Assembly: GCF_001659605.2 (NCBI RefSeq)
Contig: NC_035170.2
Span: 4,588,001-4,652,000, forward strand
Direction of reading: 5' to 3'
Origin: Manihot esculenta
Lineage: Eukaryota > Streptophyta > Magnoliopsida > Malpighiales > Euphorbiaceae
DNA: 64,000 nt
Shown: one piece after another, positions 46,442-57,764 of the stretch
Position numbering within the stretch: the stretch's first letter is position 1
Layout of the letters: each line of letters begins with the position of its first letter
The notes under the pieces: generated by a model
Database searches by the model: none
Told to the model about the DNA's origin: nothing
The model's input: only the letters and a program-made list of their open reading frames with translations
Translations under genes and position numbers: made by a program

Positions 46442-47949
46442 TTTATAAGAATAAAGAAATTTCAATTATAAAATACCAAAAGTCTCTTGGGCCCACAAAT
46501 TTTATTTAATGATTTTAATTAAATTAAATTTAGTAAATAAGATTATTTGAATATTTGTGACATAAATTGACCAATTAAAATTGTCATATCACCATATTAA
46601 AAATGACAAGTTAACTAATAAAATGGCGATACTTGTCAATAGCTAATTGGAAGCATCCTCCCAAATTTTCTATAAATAGAAAGGCCTTACTCCTCAAAAG
46701 GGACGAAAAAGAAGATAAAGTCTCAATCTGCATAATCTCTGTCAAGATTACAAGCTACCAACCCTATAAAACTTCCACCCAAGTTTTTAAGACTATCAAA
46801 TTTATAAGTCCTTCTTTCTCAAATCGAATAAATCTTTTCTACTAATTCAAGAACAAGTTTCTCAAATACTTGAATCACACAAGTTAAGGAAAAAAAATCA
46901 AAAGATCGAGTTTTTTTGTCTTAAAAATTTTATTATTGGAGATCAAATCACTTTTTTTATTAAATTAATATTTGTTCACATTTATCTTGTCTTTAATTTC
47001 AAATACAAAATTTATGTATACAATAGCGATAAAAAACTATTTTTTTCGTTTTATATGGTTCTCAAAGTGATGTCTTAAACTATAGGTGGTTGATTATTAA
47101 TTTCAACATTAACATTGATTGAAACATTTTCTCCATCTATTTATACAAAACGGCCATTTTTATGAATCTAAAGATTGTGTGCAATTTGATATTGATGCAA
47201 AACTCTCCCTATTTGATTGTGAAGTTATTTGCTCCATTAAATTTGATGATTTAACCACTGATTTTGTGATTACTGTCACAAAAGTATTTTTATCATGAGT
47301 TGTTTCACCCATCTTTATTTATGTTGCTTATCCGGAATTGAGTGCTGGAGGGTTAATCAAGAGACAAAAGAAATATTTTTTTTTTATTTTTATCTTTATT
47401 TTTATATTTAAATATTACTTTAATTAAATTTTTTTTATTATTTTAGTGCTTTTTTTCTATAATGAGTTTCCTATTAATTTTTAATGAAAATATGAACAGA
47501 AACATGTAATTGTAAAAATATCATCAATAAAAGATTAAGGGTATAATTGTAAAAACGTATAAAGTTTATGATTTTTTTAGATATTATCTCTAAAAAAATT
47601 CAATATATTTTTTTAAAATTATTCTTTTAACTTTTAAATTTTTAATGTTTTTTTTGAAAGCAAAATTTTTAATGTTAAATATATATATTTTTTAAATTAT
47701 AATAATCAAAGTGAGTTCTATAAAAAAATAATAATATATAAATTTAATTTAAATTTAATTACTTAATTGAACTTGTTTTAGTGACTAAATCTATATATGA
47801 AGACGAGTCGATACTCCCTCATTCTCTACTTAGAAGAAAAGTTAGGGTTCTATTAATATAATAAATAATTAAAAAAACATATCGACCCAATTTACTGTTC
47901 TTAAAAAAATTTAGTAACTCTGCTTTACAATTTTAAATTATTATAAATT
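46442..47949. other. AT-rich intergenic DNA, no gene seen
   Basis: No coding exon is supported. A promoter-like TATA (TCTATAAATAGAAAGG, about 46669-46684) is followed by a leader-like CA-rich stretch, which could be a fragment of another LTR, but no ends, primer site or coding domain could be identified. The remainder is AT-rich. Confidence 0.35.
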
Positions 47950-48462
47950 GAAAAAATTACTTTTTAATCTCTGAAATTTAACGAAATTAACACTTTGTCC
48001 CTCTATTTTGGCGACCCAATACTTAAGTCTCTCACTTTATTTTCTGTCCAAATTCGTAGTCCTTCCGTCCAAAATAGCCATTTGAGACACGTGAATTGAC
48101 AAAATTAACCCTCACTAAACCCAAATCCAAATGCCTCTTCTTCTTCCTACCCTTTTCTTCAATTTCTTCTTCTTCTTCTTTCTTCTTTCTTCTTCTTTTT
48201 CTTTCTTCTTTCTTCTTCTTCTTCTTTCTTTTTTCTTCTTCTTCAACTGGAGAAAAAAAAATAGGAATTTCACATTAAGAGAAGGATATTTCTGGAAAAA
48301 ATTATCAACCTCTCACCACTCTTTGACCAAATGGTTTAAATGGACGGAAGGACTACGAATTTGGACGAAAAAGAAAGTGAAAAACTTAAGTGTTGGGTCA
48401 CCAAAATAGAGAGATAAAAGTGTTAATACGTTAAATCTCCGAAACTAAAAAGTAATTTTTTC
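47950..48462. mobile_element. Mutator-like MITE with long inverted ends, 9-bp duplication
   Basis: A 513-bp element with terminal inverted repeats of at least 120 bp (47950-48070 and 48341-48462) beginning GAAAAAATTACTTTTTA. The 9-bp direct repeat TTATAAATT flanks it at 47941-47949 and 48463-48471; nine-base duplications are typical of Mutator-type transposition. It encodes no transposase. The interior contains a (CTT)n/(TTC)n tract at about 48135-48245. The right end lies about 190 bases upstream of the taxilin TATA-like box. Confidence 0.88.
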
Positions 48463-48653
48463 TTATAAATTTTATAGAGGCTACAAATTCACTGGTCTCT
48501 GTAGTACAAGCAACCGTGGATCCATTTGGAGCAACTTTACAAACTTAAAGTTACAGAAGTTTTTTCTTTACATTATCTCTCGTTTATTTATTTATCATGG
48601 AAACAAAACAACCCAAAATATCCAGTCGGACAAGCAGCCAAACAACACGGAGT

Positions 48654-48660
48654 ATAAAGA
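48654..48660 (+). promoter_or_regulatory. Probable TATA box of the taxilin gene
   Basis: GTATAAAGAAG lies about 110 bases before the CT repeat of the leader and 175 bases before the first donor site. The surrounding composition shifts from AT-rich to balanced, as expected at a plant promoter. Confidence 0.45.
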
Positions 48661-48759
48661 AGTGAAAAACCTCGCTGCCAAGTGACAACTACTCCTCCTC
48701 TTTAAAGTTTCTGTTTCACTTCTTCATCAACTCTTAATACTTTGGGCCTTCCTTTCAAT

Positions 48760-48763
<4 letters not shown>

Positions 48764-48797
<34 letters not shown>
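48764..48797 (+). repeat. (CT)17 microsatellite in the taxilin leader
   Basis: An uninterrupted CT run is placed in the presumed 5' untranslated exon. Such runs are common in plant leaders and can bind GAGA-type factors. The length is likely to vary between individuals. Confidence 0.85.
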
Positions 48798-48802
<5 letters not shown>

Positions 48803-49590
48803 TCTGGATTCGATTTCTTCTCTTACATGGTAAGTTCTTGATCTACTTTTCCTTTAAAGCTTGCCTATTAATCTATAATCGTTTTCCATGTCTTTTTTTT
48901 TTCGATAATCAGGGGCTCTATGCATGTCCTCCCTGTTTGATTCCTGAGAAAATGCATAAAAGAAAAGGAAATTTTGATTACTTAGGTTTAACTGATGTAT
49001 TTTTCCTTCCTTCCCCTCAACAAAATAGAAGAAGAAAGAAATCTCTTTTTCGAGTTAGCTAATTCTTCTTAGTCAAATTAGCGTTACTAAGTTGCAAAAT
49101 GGGCCTCTGGTTTGCATTTTGTTTTTGGGGATTGATGATTCGTTGAGAATAAGGTTGCATTGCCGTTTCGATATAATATTTTGTGATTCGTTTGTTTGCG
49201 GTTCTAGCTTGAAACAACAGCGCCGTATCGTTAATATAGTTGGTAATGGAAAAATTGCATGTCGGAACAAGAGTAGATATTGCAATTTCTTTGTCATTTG
49301 TGGGGAATTGGCAAATGGTTTTTAAGTGATATTTCGTAATTTCTCATATATCTGATTCTTGTGTGATGATGACTTGTTTTTGTCTTTTGGTGGATATCAT
49401 CTGATTGTAACATCTAGGTTTTAAACCTTTACATTGTACTGTAGGAATATTGCCAAATGAATTTTCCTAGTTCTTTAGAGAGAAAAGGAAAATGGCTGTA
49501 GATATACATTTTGGCACTTTCTATGATCACCAGAAAGGATGATATTAGTATTGTTGATATTCAAAATGTCCATGTATAACTGTAGGTGAA

Positions 49591-52500
49591 ATGGAGAATG
49601 TAGATGCAAATCAGCTTCCTGAAGTGGATTCCTTGCCAGATGGCTTTGTTGAAAGCACCAATGAACCTATGGCTCCTCCAACCCCAACTTTAGAACAAGA
49701 GAAGCCTCTGACTGATTGCAATGAGGATAGTATCTCCGAAATTGATCATTCAAATGAAAGAATTCCTAGTTTAGAAGCAAATGGATCTCAAATAAAGCAG
49801 GAAAGCAATGAGAAGACAGAGAAACTGAGACCGCTTCCCATTTCATTATCTGAAATAGATGGATTTGACGCTCCAGAGCAATTGGAAGAGGTGCCTGATA
49901 AGGCCAGTGGGGATCAAGCAGAAGGTACAATGGCCATTCTCATTTCAGCTAATTTAGTTTACGAGGTTCCAATGGGTACATGTATGTAGTGAGGTAAAAG
50001 AAATGTTCAAGGGAATTGTCAAAGTTCAGAGAGCTGTAACGATCTTTTCATCTGAAGGTTTTTCCTCTTTCTTATCTTTCCATTGAGTTGTTTTGCAGCC
50101 ATTAAAGTAGGTTCAGGCATGCAAGCTACAGACGCAAAGGAAATATCTTCATCAGAGAGCATTGAGTTGCAGAAAGGCAGAAAACTAGTCAGTACTTTTA
50201 TGTGGCTTACTTTATTCTAGGACACTAAATAAGATTTCCTCCCCATGTTTTTCTTCCTAGCTCAAGATTATTTTATCTTCTATGCCAGGATTGTTCATTT
50301 GGTCATTCAGTTGCACCCTGCTCATTTTAATTACTTGATATTGTGGATTTTTCTTATCTTACTATGTTTGAACTTGAAGTGAAATTCTTTGAACAGATAC
50401 GATAATAATATTTCATAACCTGCAAGAATTCTAATTCATCTCCTTTGAGCTTCTAGTCAAGCACTTAGCTTTAACATTTGGTGGGATTTTGCTACCTAAT
50501 ACTCTTTGCATTGGCAGAAGTTTTTATTTGACAACATCATATTTATTATGTGGGCCTTTCTTGTGATGTGAAAAGATCTCTGACTAGTTTGTCCGGTGCA
50601 TCTTTGGCGCTATTGGAAAACCATTAATTTTTACAGATGTGGACATGCATTGTGAATTATGATATTGCGATAATGGAATGATAGAACTAATCACATTTGA
50701 AGTGTATTCTTGTTTTCATTTTGGAATGGGATGCACAAAGACCATTATTTGGAGATTATTGAACTTGCTTGAACTTTGAAGCTATCTTTGGTTAAGGTGT
50801 CTTCTTTTTATTCGAGATTAACAAAATATTTAACACATTGCTTTTGAGGTTTCTTGGTTATTTCCTTTTTTGTTTTCTTGATTTTCTTAGTTTAAAATGA
50901 TGCTCATGTTCATTGGGTTCTATTTATTATTGCGTCAGGAAACCACTGAAGCCAAACGTAAGAATGCAAAAAGGTCTTTTAAATCAGAAAAGGAATTTCT
51001 AGAGTTCACTTTGAAGTATCAACAAGTTCTTGCTGAAAGAGATGCTGGTGAGTTTAGTGTTGTTTATCAATGTCTGACAGTTACTTCTGTATGATTATGA
51101 ACAACAAATGCTTGCAGCTAAAAGATTCAAAATTTTTAATATGAATGATTTAGTTGTGGTGGTTATCCTTGTGTTCTTATTATAAAAATTGTCAAAATTT
51201 AAGAAGTTTTTCATATTTATGTGATTTTACATCCAAATTATATTGTAATGGAAGGTTTCTGCATAAACATATTAAGAAATGGCCCTAATAAATTCATCTG
51301 TCATCCAGCTTTGTTATTTGCCATCCGATGGTTTATCTGAAATTTAGAACATTGCTTAGGCAATTTCTTGGCTATTTACATTAATAGATGTTGTTTCAAT
51401 TTTTATTTCATCTATGTCGTGTATCGAATTAATATCAGAATAGTAGATATAGTCATTTAGTCTAATTTATAGAATTGATTTAATTAGAATAATGGAAAAT
51501 AATTAAATTTGGCAATTTAAGAACCAATTTATCATTAGCCATTATCATATACAAAATATAATATACTAAATGTTCAACTTTATAACTATATTTATAACTA
51601 GAATTAAATGTTTATAGTTATAATTAATATTAATTTAATATAGTATTAATATGGTATAAATCATTATAGTGTTAATTTTTAAAAAAATTCTAATTTTATT
51701 TTAGAATTAATAATGGAGTTTCTTTTTTATTATTATTATTATTACAAATATAAAAAATATTTTTATGTTCTTCAAATAAGAATATTACTGCTGGTTTTAT
51801 GAAAAAAGGCCAAAGACCCTTATCGGATTTGAACCAATGACTTAAGCCTTCCTATGACATTACTCTACCACTGCGTTAAAAGAGCCGCTTCGATTCAATT
51901 CCTAAATGAGCTGCTATGTGAATAAGATAGATTTATTATGATGCTCTCTTTGAAAAGGATTGTTGTCTCAGATCATACAAAATTCATACACATGCTAACA
52001 TAGCATAATGGACTTAGCATTTTTTCTTTCTTTGTTTATTTTTTCTGAGGAAAGATGCTAGTAGAAATCCAGTGGTAAATGTTTATGGACCATTAAATTA
52101 TTTTTCCTAACTTGTTCACTTTTGCCTTTCATTTATGATAAATTATAATATTATATTTTCCTTTTCCTCAACTGCTTTGCATTTTTAAGATTGTGTGACT
52201 TGGGTTAAGTAATGATGGTTAATTAGTCAAGTTTGGGTATAGTTTGACTGGCTTGTACGGATAAAAATGGCATTGCCTTTGCTGTCACATGGGCCCAAGG
52301 ATGTTTTTTGGAGCACCAATAGGGCTATCAGTGTAAGGAGCTGCAAAATATCCAGCCAAGCATTTGACTATTTTGGTAGAAGTAGCTTTGGAGAGTTTTG
52401 CTTATGATTATATCTAATAAACTTTTCCCTTCAAGTTGATGCCATGAGAAGAACTTTATTATGTTGAGATTGTGGCTCTTATTCAAATAAAGGTACTAAT

Positions 52501-55500
52501 GAAAGGGGATTTCACATGGAGGTGCTCCAACCCTTTGGATGCAAAATCCTTACAAGCATGGAACATCCAGTTTTTTTAGGCCCATTAATTAGATAGGTTG
52601 GTGGTTCAAAGTTTTGGTGTGTGGTTTTAAAATTTCAGGTTTTCTTATTCATGGTATGAAAAGAAAAATATGCTCTGTATATGGGTTAATTTTACTCAAT
52701 ATCTCTCAATTTAGGTGGTTATATCATTGGCATTCCTAACTTCAATTTGTATTATAAAACTCCTTGACCTTCATTTTGAATATTATTAAAGTCCTTATGA
52801 CTTGTTATAACCGGTTTGCAGGCTATGATAAAATTGTATTAATTATTTTTTAACTTGGTAAGTATATCACAAGTGTCCCTCAATTTTAAATTTATCACAA
52901 AAATTTATATACTTAAATGTAATATATAAATTGTTTGTTATAGAAAATAAGCTTAACAATAATGTAAAATTGGATGTGTTATTTTACTAATATAAATAAA
53001 AATGGAGAAAAAAGACATACAATATCAACCTGTATAAAAAGGAAAAGAAAATCAACTATATTAATTAGTCTTTGAATGGAATTAAAATAAAGTAAAATAA
53101 TATATTTTTTTAAAATTTTCCCTACATTAAAATAAAATTAATAAAATTAGGATAAATTAGATATAATGAATTCTTTATACAATAAACTAAATTTGAATTA
53201 TAAAATTTTTAAGGTAACCATAAAATTAAAATAAATAAAATAAATTAAATAAATTTAAACTTTAAGCTAACAATAAATTTAGAAAAAAATTACATAATCA
53301 TGATATACAACTTATTATGAATATTTTAAAATAAATTTCAAAGAAAATATGTTAAATTCAAATTTAAATATTTGTTATGTAAATTAAAGTTGAGCGGTTG
53401 TGATATATTCATCTAAGTTGAGGGAAAGTGAGCAAAATTTAGACATAACTTGTAAATTGGTAATAGCAAGTTGCTAGAGCTTTAATGATACTCAAATTGA
53501 GATTAAGGAATTTTTGTGATATAAATTGAAGTTGAGGAACATAATTGATACAACCACCTAAGTTGATGGACAATTGATGAAAATAACCGCTTTGAATATA
53601 GGTGTTTCTTCATAGTGGAAAATTGCAGGTGGCTTCTTTTAGACACATTTGCTGAGCCATATAAATATCATATCTTGTTTTTCTCGTTCTTTCTGTTCTT
53701 TTTTTTCCCCTTTTTTTTCTATTTTTATCTGCATGTGGATTGTGTGAATTATTTTTCTTATCAAGATGGTAACCTATTCGATAGGAGTTATCAATATTTT
53801 AATGTAATGTTATTTGTTTTCTTGGATTTTAGAAATTCTTATGAAAAAAAATATATTTACAAAAACACTCCTTAACTATATTCATTCATAGATATTGCTA
53901 AGAAGTAAGAAGTGTGCTTGTGATGATATATGCAATTATGAAGTTAGACATATCTTACTCTCCAAGTACCTTTTTTCCTTTGTGGTTTTTGCAGCAATTG
54001 CCGTTCGCAATAAGCTCGAATCACTCTGTAGAGAGTTACAACGCCAGAATAAAATGTTAATGGTATAGTTTTCTTTCTAAACTTTTTGTATTGCCAGTAG
54101 ATGATTGTATTGTCAAGTTTAGATTTGTTTCAAATTTTTATATCTTATATATTTTTTGAAAATTCTTGTGAGTTGGGTTTGGAATTTTGACCAAGCAGAA
54201 TATGTTTTGCTTAGCTAATTGATATTGTCAATGGTCTATGTTTAAATGCAGAAACAACAGTCCTTGTAGTGGAGTTGAAGAATACCTCTGGTAGTTGCTT
54301 ATTTGTTGTGTCTCAAAACCTAATAAAACTGAATAGTCATCATTCATGTCATGACTTAGCCTTGCTTACCACAATGTATTCCCAGAACTAAAATGAGCAA
54401 TACATCCTTGACGTTACAAACGAAAAAGTTGCATCATAAAACTTGCATCACTCCAACTACTTGCTTAAATTCGAACTGTAAACTCTTTTAAGTTGGTGAT
54501 GTGCAAAGTGCAAACCTTTATTCAAATCTTACTTCTTTATGTTGAAGGTTCTCATAGGTGTATGATATTATATTTCATTATATTTAAACTGAGATGTAAT
54601 GATTGGCAAACTATCCTAAATGCCAGTGATTATGATGCTCCAAGCAAACATTTAAGCACTTCAATTGTAAATACTCAAGAATTCACCCAGAGAGAGAGGT
54701 CAATAGCATTTTTAGTCACTTAAATGAAAACATGGCAATAATTTGAAGCTAAGTTTCAGCTCATGGGATTTTGGTATTTACTTTCTTTGAAAAGGGCAAT
54801 TATGTATTCAGATATTGGGAATCTGTACTTGTTTCAACTTTCAGTTCATTGAAAACCCGGAGCAATTATTTTAATGCATTTGCAGCATCTGATCCCATTT
54901 GTAATTTGAAGCTAAGTTTCAGCTAGGGATTTCAGTAGTTACTTTCTATGAAAGAGCAATATTAGTATCTCTGCTCGTTTTCATTGAAAATCAGGAGCAA
55001 TTATTTTAATACATTTGCAGTATCCAATACCAGTTTTAGGAGCTTGCCCTTTTCTAATAAGTATGAAACTGATGGACCCTGACAATTTGACAGGCAGAAT
55101 GCAAAAGAGTATCAATGGAGGGACAAAGTTTAAGATTAGATTTATCTACTAAGTTCCAAGATGCCATTAAGGTTTGTTTTCAAATCCCCCTCTCCCTTTT
55201 CTTCTCACTTAATAGATATCTGTGCTTATTATCAAAACTGTGTGGCACGCATAAAGTGTCAGATATAATTCATGTCACTGACTGATACCTTTCTATTGTA
55301 GGACGTGAGCAACAGGTTAGAGGAACAGAAAGAGGAATGTTTCTCACAGTTGAAGGATAATGAGATGTAAGATGAAGGAAACTTCTTCAGAGGAACAAAT
55401 TTTCAAGCAGTGTTTGTTGGAAGTATTTTACATTAAAGAAGCATTTGCAAAGTTAGTTTGTAGACTCTGTATGGAAGTGAACCTGAGTTTATTTGTTCTC

Positions 55501-57764
55501 AACCTTTGATATTTAAGTTCATTACTGGATTTTTGTTCGACAAATCATTTGCCATCTTGATCTGTAATCAAATAGAAACCATTCAATCTTAGTTCCCACA
55601 TGCAAATTCAATTTCAACTGTACTAATTCTTGCATTTATCTGGAATTGTTTCATTCTTTTCTTTGAGCTTGCTCACTTTAAATCTGCAAAATTTATGTTC
55701 TGCATTTTTTCTTAGCATAGAAGAGTCTAGTATCATTTCTGTTTTGCTATGCCTATAAAATGTACAATTGTTTTAACTATCATGGTAATCCATGTGGTTC
55801 TTCTTGCTTAGGTTAAGAAGTAAGCTGAAACAACTGGCTGATCAGTATGCTCTTTCCGAACAGCAAAATGCACAGAAAGTAAATATTTTATTATTTACTT
55901 GAATATGAAGAACTAGCTGGTTCTGTGAAGTTTTAAGTTACGAGTAACCTTTTGCTTTTGGTTTGGAATTTGAATGGACAGTTAAAACAGAAAATTCTGG
56001 AACTTCAGCTTGCTGATTTGAAGATCAAGCAACAGGAAGAGAAATTAGTCCAGGAGCAGTCTCAGATGAAAGTGTATGCTGAACAGGTGGCACAGTTATT
56101 AGCAACAGAAAAGAATTTGCGCTTGCAGTTGACAGCTGATGGAGAAAAATTCCAACAATTCCAGGTCAACTTTACATGTTATGTATCACGTTATTGTCGT
56201 TTTTATTCTAAATTTGAATTGTTGGATATGGACATTTAGTTTGGTATGTGGTAAACTAATAGCAGTGGTAGTTGGTTGGTTGCTTGATATCATGAGATTT
56301 TATGAAAAATCACTTTTTTGGTTGTGGATGTAAATGCATGCTGTTCTTTCAGTTAAGATTCTTATCAGTTTCGTTTCTCCAGATAAAGTAATTGATTCTT
56401 CTCCACAATCAGTTGCACTATTTTTATAAATTTGGTATACGTGGCAACTCTTGCTGCACTATAATCAGGGTCTTAGGTCTTATGCTGTCCATCTCTAATT
56501 GCATATTAAAATATAGATGGCAGGTCTAAAGTTCTGACATGGTGTTGCAGGAGGCATTGTTAAAGAGCAATGAGGTTTTCGAAACATTTAAGCAAGAGAT
56601 TGAGAAGGTACATTTGCTTTGACCTTCTGAAATACCTATATACTCTCAGAGAAATATCTATATATACACAAAGTAGTCCATATTAACTGTTATTTACATG
56701 CATATTAGATGGCAAAATCAATCAAGGAACTCAAGAAGGAAAATGTTTTCTTGAAGAGCAAATCTGAGAAATCAGATGGTAGACACATAGAACTTGTTGA
56801 GGAGGTAAGTCTCGATTGCATTTTTGGTTTTGCATATGTTGAGTTATTCCAATTAGTAATGAGTTTTGGCCACCTGCATGGGCCTAGCATTAGGCTTCTT
56901 AGAGGTGGAACTTTGGGTTAGAGATCTGAGTTTTGAGCCCACAGTACTTCTCTTGTATGAGAAAGAGGGGAAGAAAAAAATTGTAGCATGGTCCAAACCC
57001 CTAATCCAATGCCTTTGCTCTCATGGTACAACACAATTTTTCCAACAGCCAAGTACACTTTATGATAGATAAGCTCAGTTATGCAACCCCTCTTCAGTAT
57101 TTTAGACGGATATATGACCATCATTGGAGGATATAAAGCTTTTGCCTCCCTTCACACTCTTTTTTTCTCTAACTGTTGAATGCAAGCTATCTGTCTTGTG
57201 AACGATCCGAAATGTAAATCTGGTCTAGCTAAATTTCTCTGTTTGGAATCAATAAATTTGCAAGAATTCAATTCAGTTGATTTTTTTTCTATCAATTCTA
57301 AAGAATTCATTTCTTTTTAACTTAAAAAGAAAATTCATTTTAAAATAAGTTGAAATCTTGCATTATTTTGCAAGAATTCATTTGAATTCTTTTCTTGCAA
57401 AATACAACATGCAAAACAGACTATATGTTGTGTTTGCTCGTTTCTTTTTTCCAGCAGCGCTAGTTATACATCTGAATATGATACATATACACACATTGCA
57501 TTTCATACGTTTTCTCGAGAAATCTTTCCTAATACAAGTTTATGAGCTCCACAATGTTAGATGCTGCTCAACTTTGTATTGGCATGCTTTTCTTATTACC
57601 TTAAAATTGTGGCACTCATATTCTTTTACGTTGGGCAGCATGAGAAGTTGAAGAAGCAACTGGAGAAAACCAAGAATCAAAAAGAGAAGTTGGAATCTTT
57701 GTGCCGATCACTTCAGGCAGAAAGGAAGCAAAATTCTAATGTGGGCAACACCCCTGAATCCTGA
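49591..57764 (+). CDS. Plant taxilin family protein (12 exons, first non-coding)
   Basis: Coding exons: 49591-49924, 50099-50187, 50939-51047, 53995-54062, 55094-55171, 55302-55366, 55812-55878, 55982-56164, 56551-56607, 56709-56804, 57639-57764. All borders are GT/AG and the lengths sum to 1272 bases, 423 residues plus stop. A non-coding exon ends at 48829 (ATG|gtaagt) and joins at 49586. Residues 1-140 are acidic and probably disordered. From about 140 onward the protein is a continuous coiled coil with plant taxilin landmarks (KNAKRSFKSEKEFLEFTLKYQQVL, LESLCRELQRQNKMLM, QLLATEKNLRLQLTADGEKFQQFQ, ETFKQEIEKMAKSIKELKKEN, KKQLEKTKNQKEKLESLCRSLQAE). Animal taxilins bind syntaxins and the nascent-polypeptide complex in vesicle traffic; the plant role is poorly known. 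Length is normal for the family. Intron 4 (2.9 kb) carries a MITE and a chloroplast tRNA relic. The exon-3 donor is GTCAGT, a weaker but acceptable site. Confidence 0.92.
51814..51885 (-). pseudogene. trnT-GGU: Chloroplast trnT-GGU relic in taxilin intron 4
   Basis: On the minus strand, 72 bases follow chloroplast threonine tRNA closely: TTTTAAC.CAGTGGTAGAGTAA in the D arm and GGTTCAAATCCGATAAGGG in the T arm and acceptor. By my memory of the plastid gene there are about nine differences. The anticodon loop reads ATAGGAA where the plastid gene has ATGGTAA, and the acceptor stem has a mismatch, so it is not functional. It is best read as a nuclear insertion of plastid DNA. The extent of the plastid flanks is not determined. 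Confidence 0.75.
52683..53588. mobile_element. MITE-like element with long inverted ends in taxilin intron 4
   Basis: About 906 bp with imperfect terminal inverted repeats of at least 110 bp. The left end reads GGTTAATTTTACTCAAT..CTCTCAATTTAGGTGGTTATATCA and the right end, reverse-complemented, GGTTATTTTCATCAATTGTCC..CAACTTAGGTGGTTGTATCA. The flanks GCTCTGTATAT (52672-52682) and GCTTTGAATAT (53589-53599) look like an aged target duplication of about 9-11 bp, suggesting a Mutator-type origin. The interior is AT-rich with no coding potential. Confidence 0.75.
54740..55040 (+). repeat. Tandem duplication in taxilin intron 5, period about 163 bp
   Basis: AATTTGAAGCTAAGTTTCAG begins both at 54740 and at 54903. 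Both copies also share GAGCAATTATTTTAATNCAT followed by TTGCAG, which resembles a 3' splice site. The second copy carries small deletions. It lies just upstream of the true acceptor at 55093. Confidence 0.8.
57366..57404. repeat. Imperfect palindrome in taxilin intron 11
   Basis: TTTTGCAAGAATTCA and TGAATTCTTTTCTTGCAAAA form inverted arms around a two-base centre. A further TTTGCAAGAATTCAATTC copy lies at about 57256. No mobile-element ends or duplications were found. Confidence 0.6.

Noticed and set aside
46625..46870. Possible pararetrovirus or LTR promoter with TCTATAAATAG
   Set aside because: No coding domain, primer site or paired repeat was found; kept only as a note in the intergenic entry.
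48096..48278. Frames of poly-Phe/Ser near the taxilin promoter
   Set aside because: Produced by the (CTT)n tract inside the MITE.
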